A stretch of DNA of 60,956 nt from Lachnospiraceae bacterium AM48-27BH (GTDB lineage Bacteria > Bacillota > Clostridia > Lachnospirales > Lachnospiraceae). Positions 25,565 through 34,674 of this stretch are shown in pieces. The notes under the pieces were generated by a model. That model made no database searches and was not told the DNA's origin. It saw only the letters and a program-made list of their open reading frames with translations. Every line of letters starts with the position of its first letter. The first letter of the stretch is position 1. The stretch covers positions 1 to 60,956 of the forward strand of contig QUFC01000020.1 in the NCBI GenBank assembly GCA_003478355.1, written 5' to 3'. Made by a program: the position numbers and the translations under genes.

Positions 25565-27082
25565 ATGAAAATCAGAACACGATTGTGTATTGCATTTCTA
25601 ACGATAACCGTGCTTCCCATGATGCTGATCCTGATATCCTTCTGGGGGCTGAGTACTTATCAGAGAGATGCATTCCGTAAGACTTATGGACTGTCAGAGC
25701 AGGTGGATCTGTTTAACAGTAATTCTACGCAGGTGTTTAACCGTCTGACCAGAAGCAGTCAGGAGGAAATCCGCAGGCAGATCAAAGAAAATCCGGATCA
25801 GTTTGAAAATCCGGATTTCCTGGAGAATTTAAACCAGGAACTGAAAAAGAAATATGCCTATCTGATCGTCAGGAAGGATGGAGAGATCATTTATTGCGGA
25901 ATTGATGATCCGGATATGATTCTGGAAAGAAGTCTTCCGCTGTATGAGGAAGTTGATAATTCCTTCGAAGGAGGCATCTATCTGGATGGCGAAAGCCAGC
26001 ATCTGATCAAACAGGTGGATTTTAAGTACAGTGATGGGGGAGAGGGAAGTGTATTCCTGGTTTCCAGTATGGATGATTATATCCCGGAAGCAAAAAGAAT
26101 GTTTGTGGAACTTCTGATGATGGGAGTCCTGATCCTGCTGATGACCGGGTTTGCCCTGGTCAACTGGATTTATAAGTCCATATTAAAGCCGATGGACCAG
26201 CTTCAGAAAGCCACTCATGAGATCAAAAACGGCAATCTGGATTTCACATTGGATGTGGATATGGACAATGACGATGAGATCGGCCGTTTATGCCAGGATT
26301 TTGAGGAGATGCGGATCCGTCTGAAGGAGTCGGCGGAGGAAAAAGTCCAGTATGACAAGGAGAGTAAGGAGCTGATCAGTAACATTTCCCATGACCTGAA
26401 AACTCCGATCACAGCCATCAAGGGTTATGTGGAGGGAATCCGGGACGGCGTCGCTTCATCACCGGAAAAACTGGACAAATATATCCGCACCATTTATAAC
26501 AAGGCTAACGATATGGATCGTCTGATCGATGAGCTGACATTCTATTCCAAGATCGACACCAATAAGATTCCATATACCTTCTCTAAGATCAATGTAGCCA
26601 GCTATTTCCGGGACTGTGTGGAGGATGTGGGACTGGAGTTGGATGCCAGTAACATTGAACTGGGATATTTTAACTATGTTGATGAAGATGTGATGGTGAT
26701 TGCCGATGCGGAGCAGATGAAGCGGGTGATCAACAACATCATCAGTAACTCGGTGAAATATCTGGACAAAAAGCGGGGTATCATCAACATCCGGATCAAG
26801 GATGTGGGAGATTTTATCCAGGTGGAGATCGAGGATAACGGAAAAGGCATCGCAGCCAAGGATCTGCCGAACATTTTCGACCGGTTTTACCGCACCGATT
26901 CTTCGAGAAATTCCTCCAAAGGAGGAAGCGGCATCGGACTTTCCATTGTCCGCAAGATCATCGAAGACCATGGCGGCAAGATCTGGGCAACCAGCAAAGA
27001 GGGAATCGGCACGGAGATCCATTTTGTATTAAGGAAATACCAGGAGGTTATACATAATAATGAAGAGAATTCTGATCATTGA
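25565..27082 (+). CDS. Membrane sensor histidine kinase (HAMP)
   Basis: ATG 25565 is 12 nt after AAGGAAGG; a TTG at 25553 is too close to it. The 505-aa protein has two membrane helices (about residues 7-29 and 187-208) around an extracytoplasmic sensor domain of 150 residues and then a HAMP linker. The kinase core carries the phospho-acceptor SNISHDLKTP (His276), N-box IISNSVKY, G1 DNGKGI and G2 GGSGIGLSIV. It autophosphorylates and passes phosphate to the response regulator whose gene overlaps its 3' end by 23 nt. The signal is unknown; an L,D-transpeptidase gene next to it hints at cell-wall stress. Confidence 0.9.
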   Translation: MKIRTRLCIAFLTITVLPMMLILISFWGLSTYQRDAFRKTYGLSEQVDLFNSNSTQVFNRLTRSSQEEIRRQIKENPDQFENPDFLENLNQELKKKYAYLIVRKDGEIIYCGIDDPDMILERSLPLYEEVDNSFEGGIYLDGESQHLIKQVDFKYSDGGEGSVFLVSSMDDYIPEAKRMFVELLMMGVLILLMTGFALVNWIYKSILKPMDQLQKATHEIKNGNLDFTLDVDMDNDDEIGRLCQDFEEMRIRLKESAEEKVQYDKESKELISNISHDLKTPITAIKGYVEGIRDGVASSPEKLDKYIRTIYNKANDMDRLIDELTFYSKIDTNKIPYTFSKINVASYFRDCVEDVGLELDASNIELGYFNYVDEDVMVIADAEQMKRVINNIISNSVKYLDKKRGIINIRIKDVGDFIQVEIEDNGKGIAAKDLPNIFDRFYRTDSSRNSSKGGSGIGLSIVRKIIEDHGGKIWATSKEGIGTEIHFVLRKYQEVIHNNEENSDH

Positions 27083-27749
27083 GGATGAAGAGAGTATTGC
27101 AGAGCTGGAGAAGGACTATCTGGAGCTTTCCGGCTTTGAGGTGGAGATTGAAAATGATGGCGCAGAGGGTTTAAAAAAGGCTCTGAGTGAGGAATTTGAC
27201 CTGTTTATCCTGGATCTGATGCTTCCAGGCGTGGATGGTTTTGAGATCTGCAGGAAGGTGCGGGAAGTGAAGAACACGCCGATTATCATGGTGTCCGCAA
27301 AGAAGGAGGACATTGACAAGATCCGTGGCTTAGGCTTAGGCGCAGATGACTACATCACAAAGCCATTTAGCCCAAGCGAGATGGTAGCTCGTGTCAAAGC
27401 CCATCTGGCCCGTTATGAGCGTCTGATCGGCAGTAGTATGCCGGACAACGAGATCATCGAGATCCGTGGTCTGAAGATTGACAAGACCGCCAGAAGAGTC
27501 TGGGTCAATGGGGAGGAGAAGAATTTCACCACAAAAGAGTTTGACCTTTTGACCTTCTTAGCCCAGAATCCAAACCATGTATATACAAAAGAAGAGTTGT
27601 TTAATAAGATCTGGGATATGGAGTCGATCGGAGATATCGCCACGGTGACGGTGCATATTAAGAAGATTCGGGAAAAGATCGAATTTAATACGGCGAAACC
27701 ACAGTATATTGAGACGATCTGGGGCGTGGGATATCGGTTTAAGGTTTGA
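27060..27749 (+). CDS. OmpR-family response regulator
   Basis: A 229-aa regulator: receiver domain with the phospho-acceptor Asp52 in LFILDLMLPGVDG, acid pair IIEDEE at the start, and Lys in DDYITKPF. A winged-helix DNA-binding domain follows (residues 130-229; KIDKTARRVWVNGEEKNFT, TVHIKKIREKIE, GVGYRFKV). ATG 27060 lies inside the end of the kinase gene, preceded by CAGGAGGTTATACATAAT. The partner is the kinase just upstream. Confidence 0.93.
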   Translation: MKRILIIEDEESIAELEKDYLELSGFEVEIENDGAEGLKKALSEEFDLFILDLMLPGVDGFEICRKVREVKNTPIIMVSAKKEDIDKIRGLGLGADDYITKPFSPSEMVARVKAHLARYERLIGSSMPDNEIIEIRGLKIDKTARRVWVNGEEKNFTTKEFDLLTFLAQNPNHVYTKEELFNKIWDMESIGDIATVTVHIKKIREKIEFNTAKPQYIETIWGVGYRFKV

Positions 27750-27764
27750 TAAAAGAGGCACAAG

Positions 27765-28616
27765 ATGGAATTTAGAGTGAAAAATGGAAAAAAGAACAAG
27801 AAAAACGCATCACGATTTGCGGCCTGCGCGGCGGCAGTGATGATGATCGGTGCAGGCACGATTGCTGGGGACTTCTGGCGGGCAGCGGGAACGGCATATG
27901 CGGCAGCTGCACAGGAGACTTCTGCAGGAGCGGATGCAGCGGTTGTACAGGCACCGACATTTGATCCGGCGCGGTTCGTGCTGCCAGATCTGGCGAAAGT
28001 GCTGGTGGCAGTGGAAGGAACAGGCGGTTCGACCTGTAAGGTGTATGCTTATGAGAAGATAGACGGTGTGTGGAAGCTGAAAGTGACCTCTGACGGCTAT
28101 CTGGGAGCCAACGGTATGAGCAATCACCGTCATTCTGGCGATAAGACTACGCCTATTGGTGTGTTCTGCATGAATACGCCCTTTGGTCTGAAAGATGCAC
28201 AGGCGGGTTTCCCGTCCAATTACGTGAAAGTGGACAGCAGCTATGTCTGGAGCGATATCAGCAACACTCTGGAGAAGGATTCATCTGGCAGGCAGGCCGG
28301 TGAGCGGGTTGGCGAGGAAAAATATAAGGGTTATTATGACTATGTTATTGATGCGGGATTCAATACCCAGGGGATTTTAGGACAGGGTTCTGCATTATTT
28401 CTGCATTGTGCGGTGTCCTGGGAGACTTCGTCCTCTGGCTGTGTTGCCATTGAAGAGGAAAAGATGGCAGAGATCCTGAAGCTTTATGGCGCTTACGGAG
28501 ATGGAGCCTGTTATATGGCCCTGGCACCGGCGGGAACCTTTGACCAGATTTACGGTACTTATGGAGCCAATATGGGGCTGTCTCCAAAGGGAACCTTTGA
28601 GGGAACCGTTCGGTAG
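27765..28616 (+). CDS. Exported L,D-transpeptidase (YkuD-type) family protein
   Basis: A 283-aa protein with a basic N-terminus, a signal-like hydrophobic stretch ending AYAAAAQ (cut site near residue 47), an Ala-rich linker, and a YkuD-like domain: HRHSGDKTTPIGVF early, then the catalytic block LFLHCAVSWETSSSGCVAI with His214 and Cys226. Such enzymes form 3-3 crosslinks in peptidoglycan or attach proteins to it. It starts 15 nt after the response regulator gene, so it is probably in that operon and may be its target or output. The YkuD spacing is compact and some members are only hydrolases. Confidence 0.82.
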   Translation: MEFRVKNGKKNKKNASRFAACAAAVMMIGAGTIAGDFWRAAGTAYAAAAQETSAGADAAVVQAPTFDPARFVLPDLAKVLVAVEGTGGSTCKVYAYEKIDGVWKLKVTSDGYLGANGMSNHRHSGDKTTPIGVFCMNTPFGLKDAQAGFPSNYVKVDSSYVWSDISNTLEKDSSGRQAGERVGEEKYKGYYDYVIDAGFNTQGILGQGSALFLHCAVSWETSSSGCVAIEEEKMAEILKLYGAYGDGACYMALAPAGTFDQIYGTYGANMGLSPKGTFEGTVR

Positions 28617-28681
28617 GTCTGCGTCACGGTTGTGCTGAACGTAAAAAGATAGACTAGAGATTATTGCAGGAGTTTTTTTGT

Positions 28682-29848
28682 ATGTTTCAGCTACTATTGA
28701 TCATTATTTACTTATCATTTATCAGTCTTGGTCTGCCAGATGCTCTTTTAGGTGCCGCCTGGCCGTCCATTCATCAGGAATTTCAGGTTCCGGTTTCCTA
28801 TGCAGGAGTCATTTCCATGATCATTTCCGTGGGAACCATCATTTCCAGTCTGCAGAGTGACCGGCTGACCAGAAAATTAGGAACCGGAAAGGTAACCGCT
28901 GTCAGCGTGGCGATGACAGCAGTGGCATTGTTTGGATTTTCCATCAGCCATTCTTTTGTGGCGCTGTGTCTGTGGGCGATCCCTTATGGTCTTGGCGCCG
29001 GAAGCGTGGATGCTTCTTTGAATAACTATGTAGCGCTTCATTATGAGAGCCGTCATATGAGCTGGCTCCATTGTATGTGGGGACTGGGGGCATCCCTTGG
29101 GCCTTATATCATGGGATATGTGCTGACCAGGGGAGAAAGCTGGAATATGGGTTACCGGGTCATCGGCATATTGCAGGTGGCGTTGACCATGGTTCTGGTG
29201 TTCAGTCTGCCGTTGTGGAAGAAACGCCCGGTGGCAGTCGGTGAAGCTGGAGAAAAAGAGGCAGAGGCTATTTCTCTGTGGAATGCAGTGCGGATTCCGG
29301 GAGTCAAGGAGATTCTGTTCTGTTTCTTCTGCTATTGTGCCGTGGAACAGACCACCGGACTGTGGGCCAGCAGCTATCTGACTTTGTATAAGCATATTCC
29401 GATGGAACTGGCAGCGAAATTTGCCAGCCTGTTCTACATAGGCATTACTGCTGGACGTGGAATCAGCGGATTTATTACCATGAAGCTTAATGATGTCCAG
29501 ATGATCCGTCTGGGACAGGGAATTATCGCAGCGGGAATTCTGATCATGGTTCTGCCCCTTGGAGAAATGGCTTCGTTGGCAGGCTTTATCATCATCGGGC
29601 TGGGATGTGCGCCGATCTATCCATGCGTGATCCATTCCACTCCAGAGCATTTTGGACCGAAACGTTCCCAGGCGATCATTGGGATCCAGATGGCATGCGC
29701 TTATGTGGGAAGCTGTATTATGCCGCCGATTTTCGGACTGGTTGCTGCCCATATTTCTCTGGCGCTGCTTCCGGTGTATCTGTTTGGAGTACTGGCACTG
29801 ATGGTGGTGATGCATGAAAAGCTGGTGCGGAAATTAAGCCATAAGTGA
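28682..29848 (+). CDS. MFS transporter
   Basis: A 388-aa protein with 12 predicted membrane helices and the usual major-facilitator halves around a charged cytoplasmic loop (about residues 185-200, KKRPVAVGEAGEKEAEA). ATG 28682 lies nine nt after GCAGGAG; a TTG farther upstream is less likely. SDRLTRKLGTGK matches the loop 2-3 motif. The compact form and the MSWLHCMWGLGASLGP stretch resemble FucP/YfkF-like sugar or drug carriers. Substrate not assigned. No clear terminator follows before the helicase promoter. Confidence 0.85.
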   Translation: MFQLLLIIIYLSFISLGLPDALLGAAWPSIHQEFQVPVSYAGVISMIISVGTIISSLQSDRLTRKLGTGKVTAVSVAMTAVALFGFSISHSFVALCLWAIPYGLGAGSVDASLNNYVALHYESRHMSWLHCMWGLGASLGPYIMGYVLTRGESWNMGYRVIGILQVALTMVLVFSLPLWKKRPVAVGEAGEKEAEAISLWNAVRIPGVKEILFCFFCYCAVEQTTGLWASSYLTLYKHIPMELAAKFASLFYIGITAGRGISGFITMKLNDVQMIRLGQGIIAAGILIMVLPLGEMASLAGFIIIGLGCAPIYPCVIHSTPEHFGPKRSQAIIGIQMACAYVGSCIMPPIFGLVAAHISLALLPVYLFGVLALMVVMHEKLVRKLSHK

Positions 29849-29897
29849 GTATAAAACTGTGTAATTTTTCTCTGGTGGATTGTTTTTGAAACAGTTC

Positions 29898-29926
29898 TTG
29901 ACAGGAAAAATTTCCTCTGATATATT
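29898..29926 (+). promoter_or_regulatory. Strong sigma-A promoter of the DEAD-box helicase gene
   Basis: TTGACA (29898-29903), a 17-bp spacer and TATATT (29921-29926). The start would be near 29933, giving a leader of about 220 nt before ATG 30156. Confidence 0.75.
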
Positions 29927-29945
29927 ATATTTGGGATAGAAGCGA

Positions 29946-29979
29946 GATGATTCGAGACAATCTTGAATCATCTTTTTTT
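29946..29979 (+). terminator. Early terminator hairpin in the helicase leader
   Basis: GATGATTC/GAATCATC forms an 8-bp stem with an 11-nt loop, directly followed by seven Ts, only about 13 nt after the predicted transcription start. It is placed as an attenuator of the helicase mRNA. The rest of the leader (29980-30155) holds another G/C-rich inverted repeat (CCCC/GGGG near 30117-30133) just before the RBS. Confidence 0.65.
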
Positions 29980-30155
29980 GCGCAAGTAATGAGCCAAATT
30001 TGTGTATACACGAGATCCTGGCCAATACCGTGATAATGAGTGAAGCCTGCAAAGCGTGTTTCATTTCGTTTACGCGGGTAATCGATATAAATAAGAGTGA
30101 ACAAGTAGAAACGGCACCCCCGACTTCAGGGGAATAGAAAGGAATTAAGAAATTA

Positions 30156-31847
30156 ATGGAAGCAGTAAGATTTGATGAGTTACAGTTAGATGAGAGAATT
30201 GTCCGCGCAGTCACCGATATGGGATTTGAGGCGGCTTCTCCGATTCAGGCACAGGCGATTCCGGTACAGTTAGAGGGACTGGATATCATTGGACAGGCAC
30301 AGACCGGTACCGGTAAGACCGCAGCTTTTGGTATTCCGCTGTTACAGAAGATTGATCCGGACAGCAAGAAGCTTCAGGCAATCGCCCTGTGTCCGACCAG
30401 AGAGCTGGCGATCCAGGTGGCTGAGGAGATCCGCAGACTGGCGAAATATATGCACGGAATCAAGGTTCTTCCAATCTACGGAGGACAGGACATCGTAAGA
30501 CAGATCCGTGGCTTAAAGGATGGTACCCAGATCGTCATCGGTACACCGGGCCGTGTCATGGACCATATGCGCCGGAAAACCATCCGTTGTGATCATGTAC
30601 ACACCGTGATCATGGATGAGGCGGACGAGATGCTGAATATGGGATTCTTAGAGGATATGGAGACCATCTTAAGTCAGCTTCCAGAGGAGCGCCAGACGGT
30701 TATGTTCTCTGCAACCATGCCTCCGGCTATCCAGGAAATTGCCCGCAAATTCCAGAATGATCCGGTAAATGTAAAAGTTGTCAAAAAAGAATTGACAGTG
30801 CCGAAGGTAACTCAGTATTATTATGAAGTAAAGCCAAAGACAAAGGTAGAGGTTATGTGCCGTCTTCTGGATATGTACGCACCGAAGCTGTCTGTGGCAT
30901 TTTGCAACACCAAGAAGCAGGTGGATGAGCTGGTACAGGAGCTCCAGGGACGCGGTTATTTTGCAGAGGGTCTTCATGGAGACTTAAAGCAGGAGCAGAG
31001 AGACCGTGTTATGAACAGCTTCCGTAACGGAGCCACGGAGATCCTGGTAGCAACGGATGTGGCAGCCAGAGGTATTGACGTAGACGATGTGGAGGCAGTA
31101 TTTAATTACGATATTCCACAGGATGACGAGTATTATGTACATCGTATCGGCCGTACCGGACGTGCAGGCAGAGATGGCATTGCATTCAGCTTTGTAGTAG
31201 GTCGTGAGGTATATAAGCTTCGTGATATCCAGCGTTACTGCAAGACCCGTATCATTCCGCAGGCAATCCCGTCTCTGGATGATATCACGGAGATCAAGGC
31301 AGAGAAGATCATGGATCAGGTAAAAGAGACCATCAATAATGTTGATCTGACGAAGATGATCCAGGTGATCGAGCAGAAGCTGGTGGAAGAGGATTACACA
31401 GCCATGGATGTGGCAGCTGCATTATTAAAAATTGCCATGGGTGAGGAAAATGAAGATATCGCAGAGAGCGGTCATCTGGCACCATCTCTGGATGAGTTGG
31501 ATCGTTATGGCCGTGATAATCGCGGTCGTGGTGGAAGAAACAACGGCAGACGTGATGGGGGTCGCGGAAGCCGGGGTGGAAGAGATGAGAGAAACGGTAA
31601 CGGTATGGCCCGTTTGTTTATCAACATTGGAAAGAACCAGAATGTCCGCCCAGGCGATATTTTAGGTGCGATCGCAGGCGAGTCCGGCATTCCGGGACGT
31701 ATGGTCGGAAGTATTGATATGTATGACAAATATACGTTTGTTGAGGTTCCGGAGGAGAATGCAGAGTCCGTATTAAAAGCTATGAAGAATGCAAAAATCA
31801 AAGGTAAAAATATCCGTATGGAAGTGGCAGGTTCCAAGGGTAGATAA
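30156..31847 (+). CDS. DEAD-box ATP-dependent RNA helicase with C-terminal DbpA-type RNA-binding domain
   Basis: A 563-aa helicase of the DeaD/CshA type that unwinds RNA in ribosome assembly, decay or cold adaptation. Motifs in order: Q motif (GFEAASPIQAQAIP), I AQTGTGKT, II DEAD, III SAT, and VI HRIGRTGRAGR. An RGG-rich linker (GRGGRNNGRRDGGRGSRGG, about 450-480) precedes the DbpA-like RNA-binding domain (MARLFINIGKNQNVRPGDIL to the end). ATG 30156 follows AAAGGAATTAAG. The long leader with a hairpin suggests cold-type or transcriptional attenuation control. Confidence 0.93.
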   Translation: MEAVRFDELQLDERIVRAVTDMGFEAASPIQAQAIPVQLEGLDIIGQAQTGTGKTAAFGIPLLQKIDPDSKKLQAIALCPTRELAIQVAEEIRRLAKYMHGIKVLPIYGGQDIVRQIRGLKDGTQIVIGTPGRVMDHMRRKTIRCDHVHTVIMDEADEMLNMGFLEDMETILSQLPEERQTVMFSATMPPAIQEIARKFQNDPVNVKVVKKELTVPKVTQYYYEVKPKTKVEVMCRLLDMYAPKLSVAFCNTKKQVDELVQELQGRGYFAEGLHGDLKQEQRDRVMNSFRNGATEILVATDVAARGIDVDDVEAVFNYDIPQDDEYYVHRIGRTGRAGRDGIAFSFVVGREVYKLRDIQRYCKTRIIPQAIPSLDDITEIKAEKIMDQVKETINNVDLTKMIQVIEQKLVEEDYTAMDVAAALLKIAMGEENEDIAESGHLAPSLDELDRYGRDNRGRGGRNNGRRDGGRGSRGGRDERNGNGMARLFINIGKNQNVRPGDILGAIAGESGIPGRMVGSIDMYDKYTFVEVPEENAESVLKAMKNAKIKGKNIRMEVAGSKGR

Positions 31848-31869
31848 TTTTATAGGAGGTATTTGGGGT

Positions 31870-33008
31870 ATGGTGATTCAGAGCAGGCGTGTATGGATCA
31901 GCGGGCAGTTTCTGGAGGCAGCGCTGAAGGTTGAGGACGGAAAGATCGTGCAGATCTATCCGTATGGAACGGTAAAGGCGGATGTGGACTACGGAACGAA
32001 ACGGATTGTTCCGGGATTTATCGATGTCCATACCCATGGTGCCTATGGATTTGACACCAATGATGCCGAAAAAGATGGTTTACGAAACTGGATGAAACGG
32101 ATTCCGGAGGAAGGTGTTACTGCGATTCTTCCAACGACAGTTACCCAGATGCCGGACGTTCTGACTGCTGCAGTAGCCAATGTGGCAGAGGTAGTCAGAG
32201 AGGGCTACGAGGGTGCAGAGATCTTAGGTATTCATTTTGAGGGACCATATCTGGATATGGAGTACAAGGGAGCGCAGCCGCCGGAAGCGATCGCCGTACC
32301 GTCTGTGGAGCAGTTCCAGATGTACCAGAAAGCGGCCAATGGCTGATTCGCTATATCACATTGGCACCGGAGCATGACCCGGAGTTTGCCCTGACCAGAT
32401 ACTGCAAGGAAACAGGCGTGGTGGTCAGCATGGGTCATTCTTCCGCAACCTATGAGCAGGCGATGATGGGCATCGCCAACGGCGCTACATCCATGACTCA
32501 TGTGTTTAACGGCATGACTCCATTCCATCATCGCAAGCCTGGTCTTGTGGGTACGGCCCTCCGCGTCAGAGATATCTACGGTGAGGTAATCTGCGACGGA
32601 TGCCACTCCCACCTTGCAGCACTTAACGATTTCTTTGCGGCAAAGGGACGGGATTACAGCATCATGATCAGCGATTCCCTTCGAGCAAAACACTGTCCTT
32701 CGGGCGGTGAGTACGAGCTTGGCGGTCATCCGATCGAGATCCGGGACAATGGCCTGGCATACCTGAAGGGAACCGACACTATCGCCGGAAGTACCCTGCA
32801 TATCAACCGCGGACTGCGGCTGCTGGTTGAAGAGGCACTGGTGCCGTTTGACGCTGCGTTAAATGCCTGCACCATCAATCCGGCCAGATGCTTAAGAGTT
32901 GATGACCACAAAGGCCGTCTGGCAGCAGGATACGATGCAGATCTTGTTGTGCTGGAAGATAACTATGATGTCTGCCAGACATATTGTAAGGGCGTAGCGA
33001 TGCTTTAA
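31870..33008 (+). CDS. nagA: N-acetylglucosamine-6-phosphate deacetylase, frame broken at 32341
   Basis: NagA removes acetate from GlcNAc-6-P in amino-sugar recycling. From ATG 31870 (GGAGGT RBS) the frame holds the metal motif HTHGAYG and GIHFEGPYL, then stops at 32346 after AANG. The other frame continues as LIRYITLAPEHDPEFAL with MGHSSATYE, THVFNGMTPFHHR and SDSLRAKH to the stop at 33008. One extra G in the GG at 32341-32342 gives a 379-aa enzyme of standard size with all metal and substrate residues. It follows the helicase gene by 22 nt and ends in a strong terminator. Confidence 0.85.
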
Positions 33009-33026
33009 TTGTTCGATAGAAAAGAA

Positions 33027-33061
33027 AAAATGGCTGTCCAGATCGTCTGGACAGCCATTTT
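33027..33061. terminator. Bidirectional terminator between nagA and the GH4 gene
   Basis: A perfect 16-bp stem (AAAATGGCTGTCCAGA and its complement) with a 3-nt loop, flanked by an A-run and a T-run. It separates the convergent nagA and GH4 genes. Confidence 0.9.
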
Positions 33062-33089
33062 CTTTAGGAGTTTATAATATGATTGTGGG

Positions 33090-34493
33090 TTATTTTCTCC
33101 ATCCCTCTGGCAGATATTTCATGGTATTTTCAATCATATCGTCAGCCAGCTTCTTCACATCCTCAACAGATGGATTGTGGCCTTTTACCAGTGGATCGTT
33201 TAAGAATGCCTTGTATACCAGTTCGCGGTCGCAGGTGAGAGCAGCCTGTAAGGTGTACTCGTGGTTTTCTACGTGCGGTTTTACCAGGTTTAAGACGCCT
33301 TCTGGCAGATTACCGGCGATCAGTGGTTTGATAGAATCACGGCTGAATACAGCGTTGGTCTCTACGACTGCACTTGCTGGCAGATTCGGGATCTGAAGGT
33401 TGGTGTTTGGAATGTTGACATTGCTGACAACACGGTCAAGGCCGCACAGGGACTTGATCAGCAGGATACCCTCTTCTCCGGATGGTTTTAATTCGATTTC
33501 CTGCTCGCCGCTTACCAGACGGGCACTCTTAGCCAGACGCTCTTTTAAGTCATTCTTTCTCCATGCAACGGTGGTCAGGCCGAATTTCCAGCTCTTTACG
33601 GTCTCAGGATCATTTAAGTATTCGTTGCCAGGCATAAACTCAGCCAGGTGACGGTCACCGGCAGCTGCGATCAGACCGTAGCGGCGGAACAGATCAAATT
33701 TTACACGATGAGCGCAGGCAAAGGTGCTGTTTGCCCAGTTTCTATCTGGCTCATTGTAGCCCTCTTCAAAATGTTTATCAATATAGTCCCGATAGATTGG
33801 GAACAGATCCAGTCCTTTATAGGAGGCCTGATCGAACCAGGTGAAGTGGTTGATACCCAGAACATTGACCATGATATCCCGGCGGTCGATATCCTTGATT
33901 CCAGTGACCTCTTCGCAGATTCCCTTCAATACCTTCTGAGTACCGAATACCTCATGGCAGCAGCCAAATGCCTTGATCTCCGGGAAGGTATGGTACAGAA
34001 CCTTCACGCACAGGGTCATTGGGTTGGTGTAGTTGATGACCCATGCCTTCGGGCAGTACTCCTTGATCGCATTAGCAATGTCTACGAACATTGGGAGTGT
34101 ACGCAGAGAACGGATGATTCCGCCAGGACCTGCGGTGTCGCCAACAGACTGATAGATGCCTAAACGCTCTGGAAGATGTACGTCGGACTCCATCTCATCA
34201 AAGGTACCAGGAAGAATGGAGATCACAACGAAATCTGCACCGGTCAGTGCATCGCCGATGGTCTTGCAGGTGGTGTAGTTCCATTTGCCAATGGTATCAG
34301 GACGCTCAGTTAAGTGATTGCCGATGATCTCATTGTGTTTTGCTGCTTCCTCGTCAATATCGTAAAGACGGATGGTTCCGCTTAAAGAGTCATCCATGGA
34401 CAGGTCAGTCATAAAGGTCCATGCCCAGCCTCTGGAGCCGCCGCCGATGTAAGCAATGTTAAGATCTGTTATTTTGTTGTCTGCGTATTTCAT
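33090..34493 (-). CDS. Glycoside hydrolase family 4 enzyme (alpha-galacturonidase/alpha-glucosidase type)
   Basis: A 467-aa NAD- and metal-dependent hydrolase. The N-terminal Rossmann motif is AYIGGGSRGWAW. The metal and catalytic residues lie in NYTNPMTLCV, FGCCHEVFG (Cys-His) and GINHFTWFD. The start is ATG 34493 behind AAGGAGGG; an upstream ATG lacks an RBS. By context it is nearer to the Bacillus LplD-like branch (alpha-galacturonidase) than to the 6-phospho-glucosidases, since no PTS is in sight. That assignment is inference. Divergent from an AraC regulator, with operator-like repeats between. Confidence 0.85.
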   Translation of the reverse strand: MKYADNKITDLNIAYIGGGSRGWAWTFMTDLSMDDSLSGTIRLYDIDEEAAKHNEIIGNHLTERPDTIGKWNYTTCKTIGDALTGADFVVISILPGTFDEMESDVHLPERLGIYQSVGDTAGPGGIIRSLRTLPMFVDIANAIKEYCPKAWVINYTNPMTLCVKVLYHTFPEIKAFGCCHEVFGTQKVLKGICEEVTGIKDIDRRDIMVNVLGINHFTWFDQASYKGLDLFPIYRDYIDKHFEEGYNEPDRNWANSTFACAHRVKFDLFRRYGLIAAAGDRHLAEFMPGNEYLNDPETVKSWKFGLTTVAWRKNDLKERLAKSARLVSGEQEIELKPSGEEGILLIKSLCGLDRVVSNVNIPNTNLQIPNLPASAVVETNAVFSRDSIKPLIAGNLPEGVLNLVKPHVENHEYTLQAALTCDRELVYKAFLNDPLVKGHNPSVEDVKKLADDMIENTMKYLPEGWRK

Positions 34494-34553
34494 TAGAAAA
34501 CCCTCCTTATAAAATTTGGTGTTATGAATCAATTCCGAATTTCTTATGGACTT

Positions 34554-34629
34554 ATCATACTATAAACGAGTATAATATTCTTATAAAATTGGTTACAAAA
34601 CTTCAATTTTCGTATTATTGGCTACAAAA
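34554..34629. promoter_or_regulatory. Control region between GH4 and AraC genes with tandem repeats
   Basis: The motif ATTGGYTACAAAA occurs twice in the same direction at 34588-34600 and 34617-34629, 29 bp apart. The GH4 promoter on the minus strand has TATGAT at 34554-34559 with a poor -35, so the repeats lie near -47 and -76 of its start. The plus-strand TATAAT at 34571-34576 could serve the AraC gene, with the repeats downstream. This is the layout expected for AraC activation of GH4 and autoregulation. Confidence 0.55.
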
Positions 34630-34674
34630 TGCAAGATTTTTACTGGTGGATGATCAGGAAAGGATAGAGAGAAG

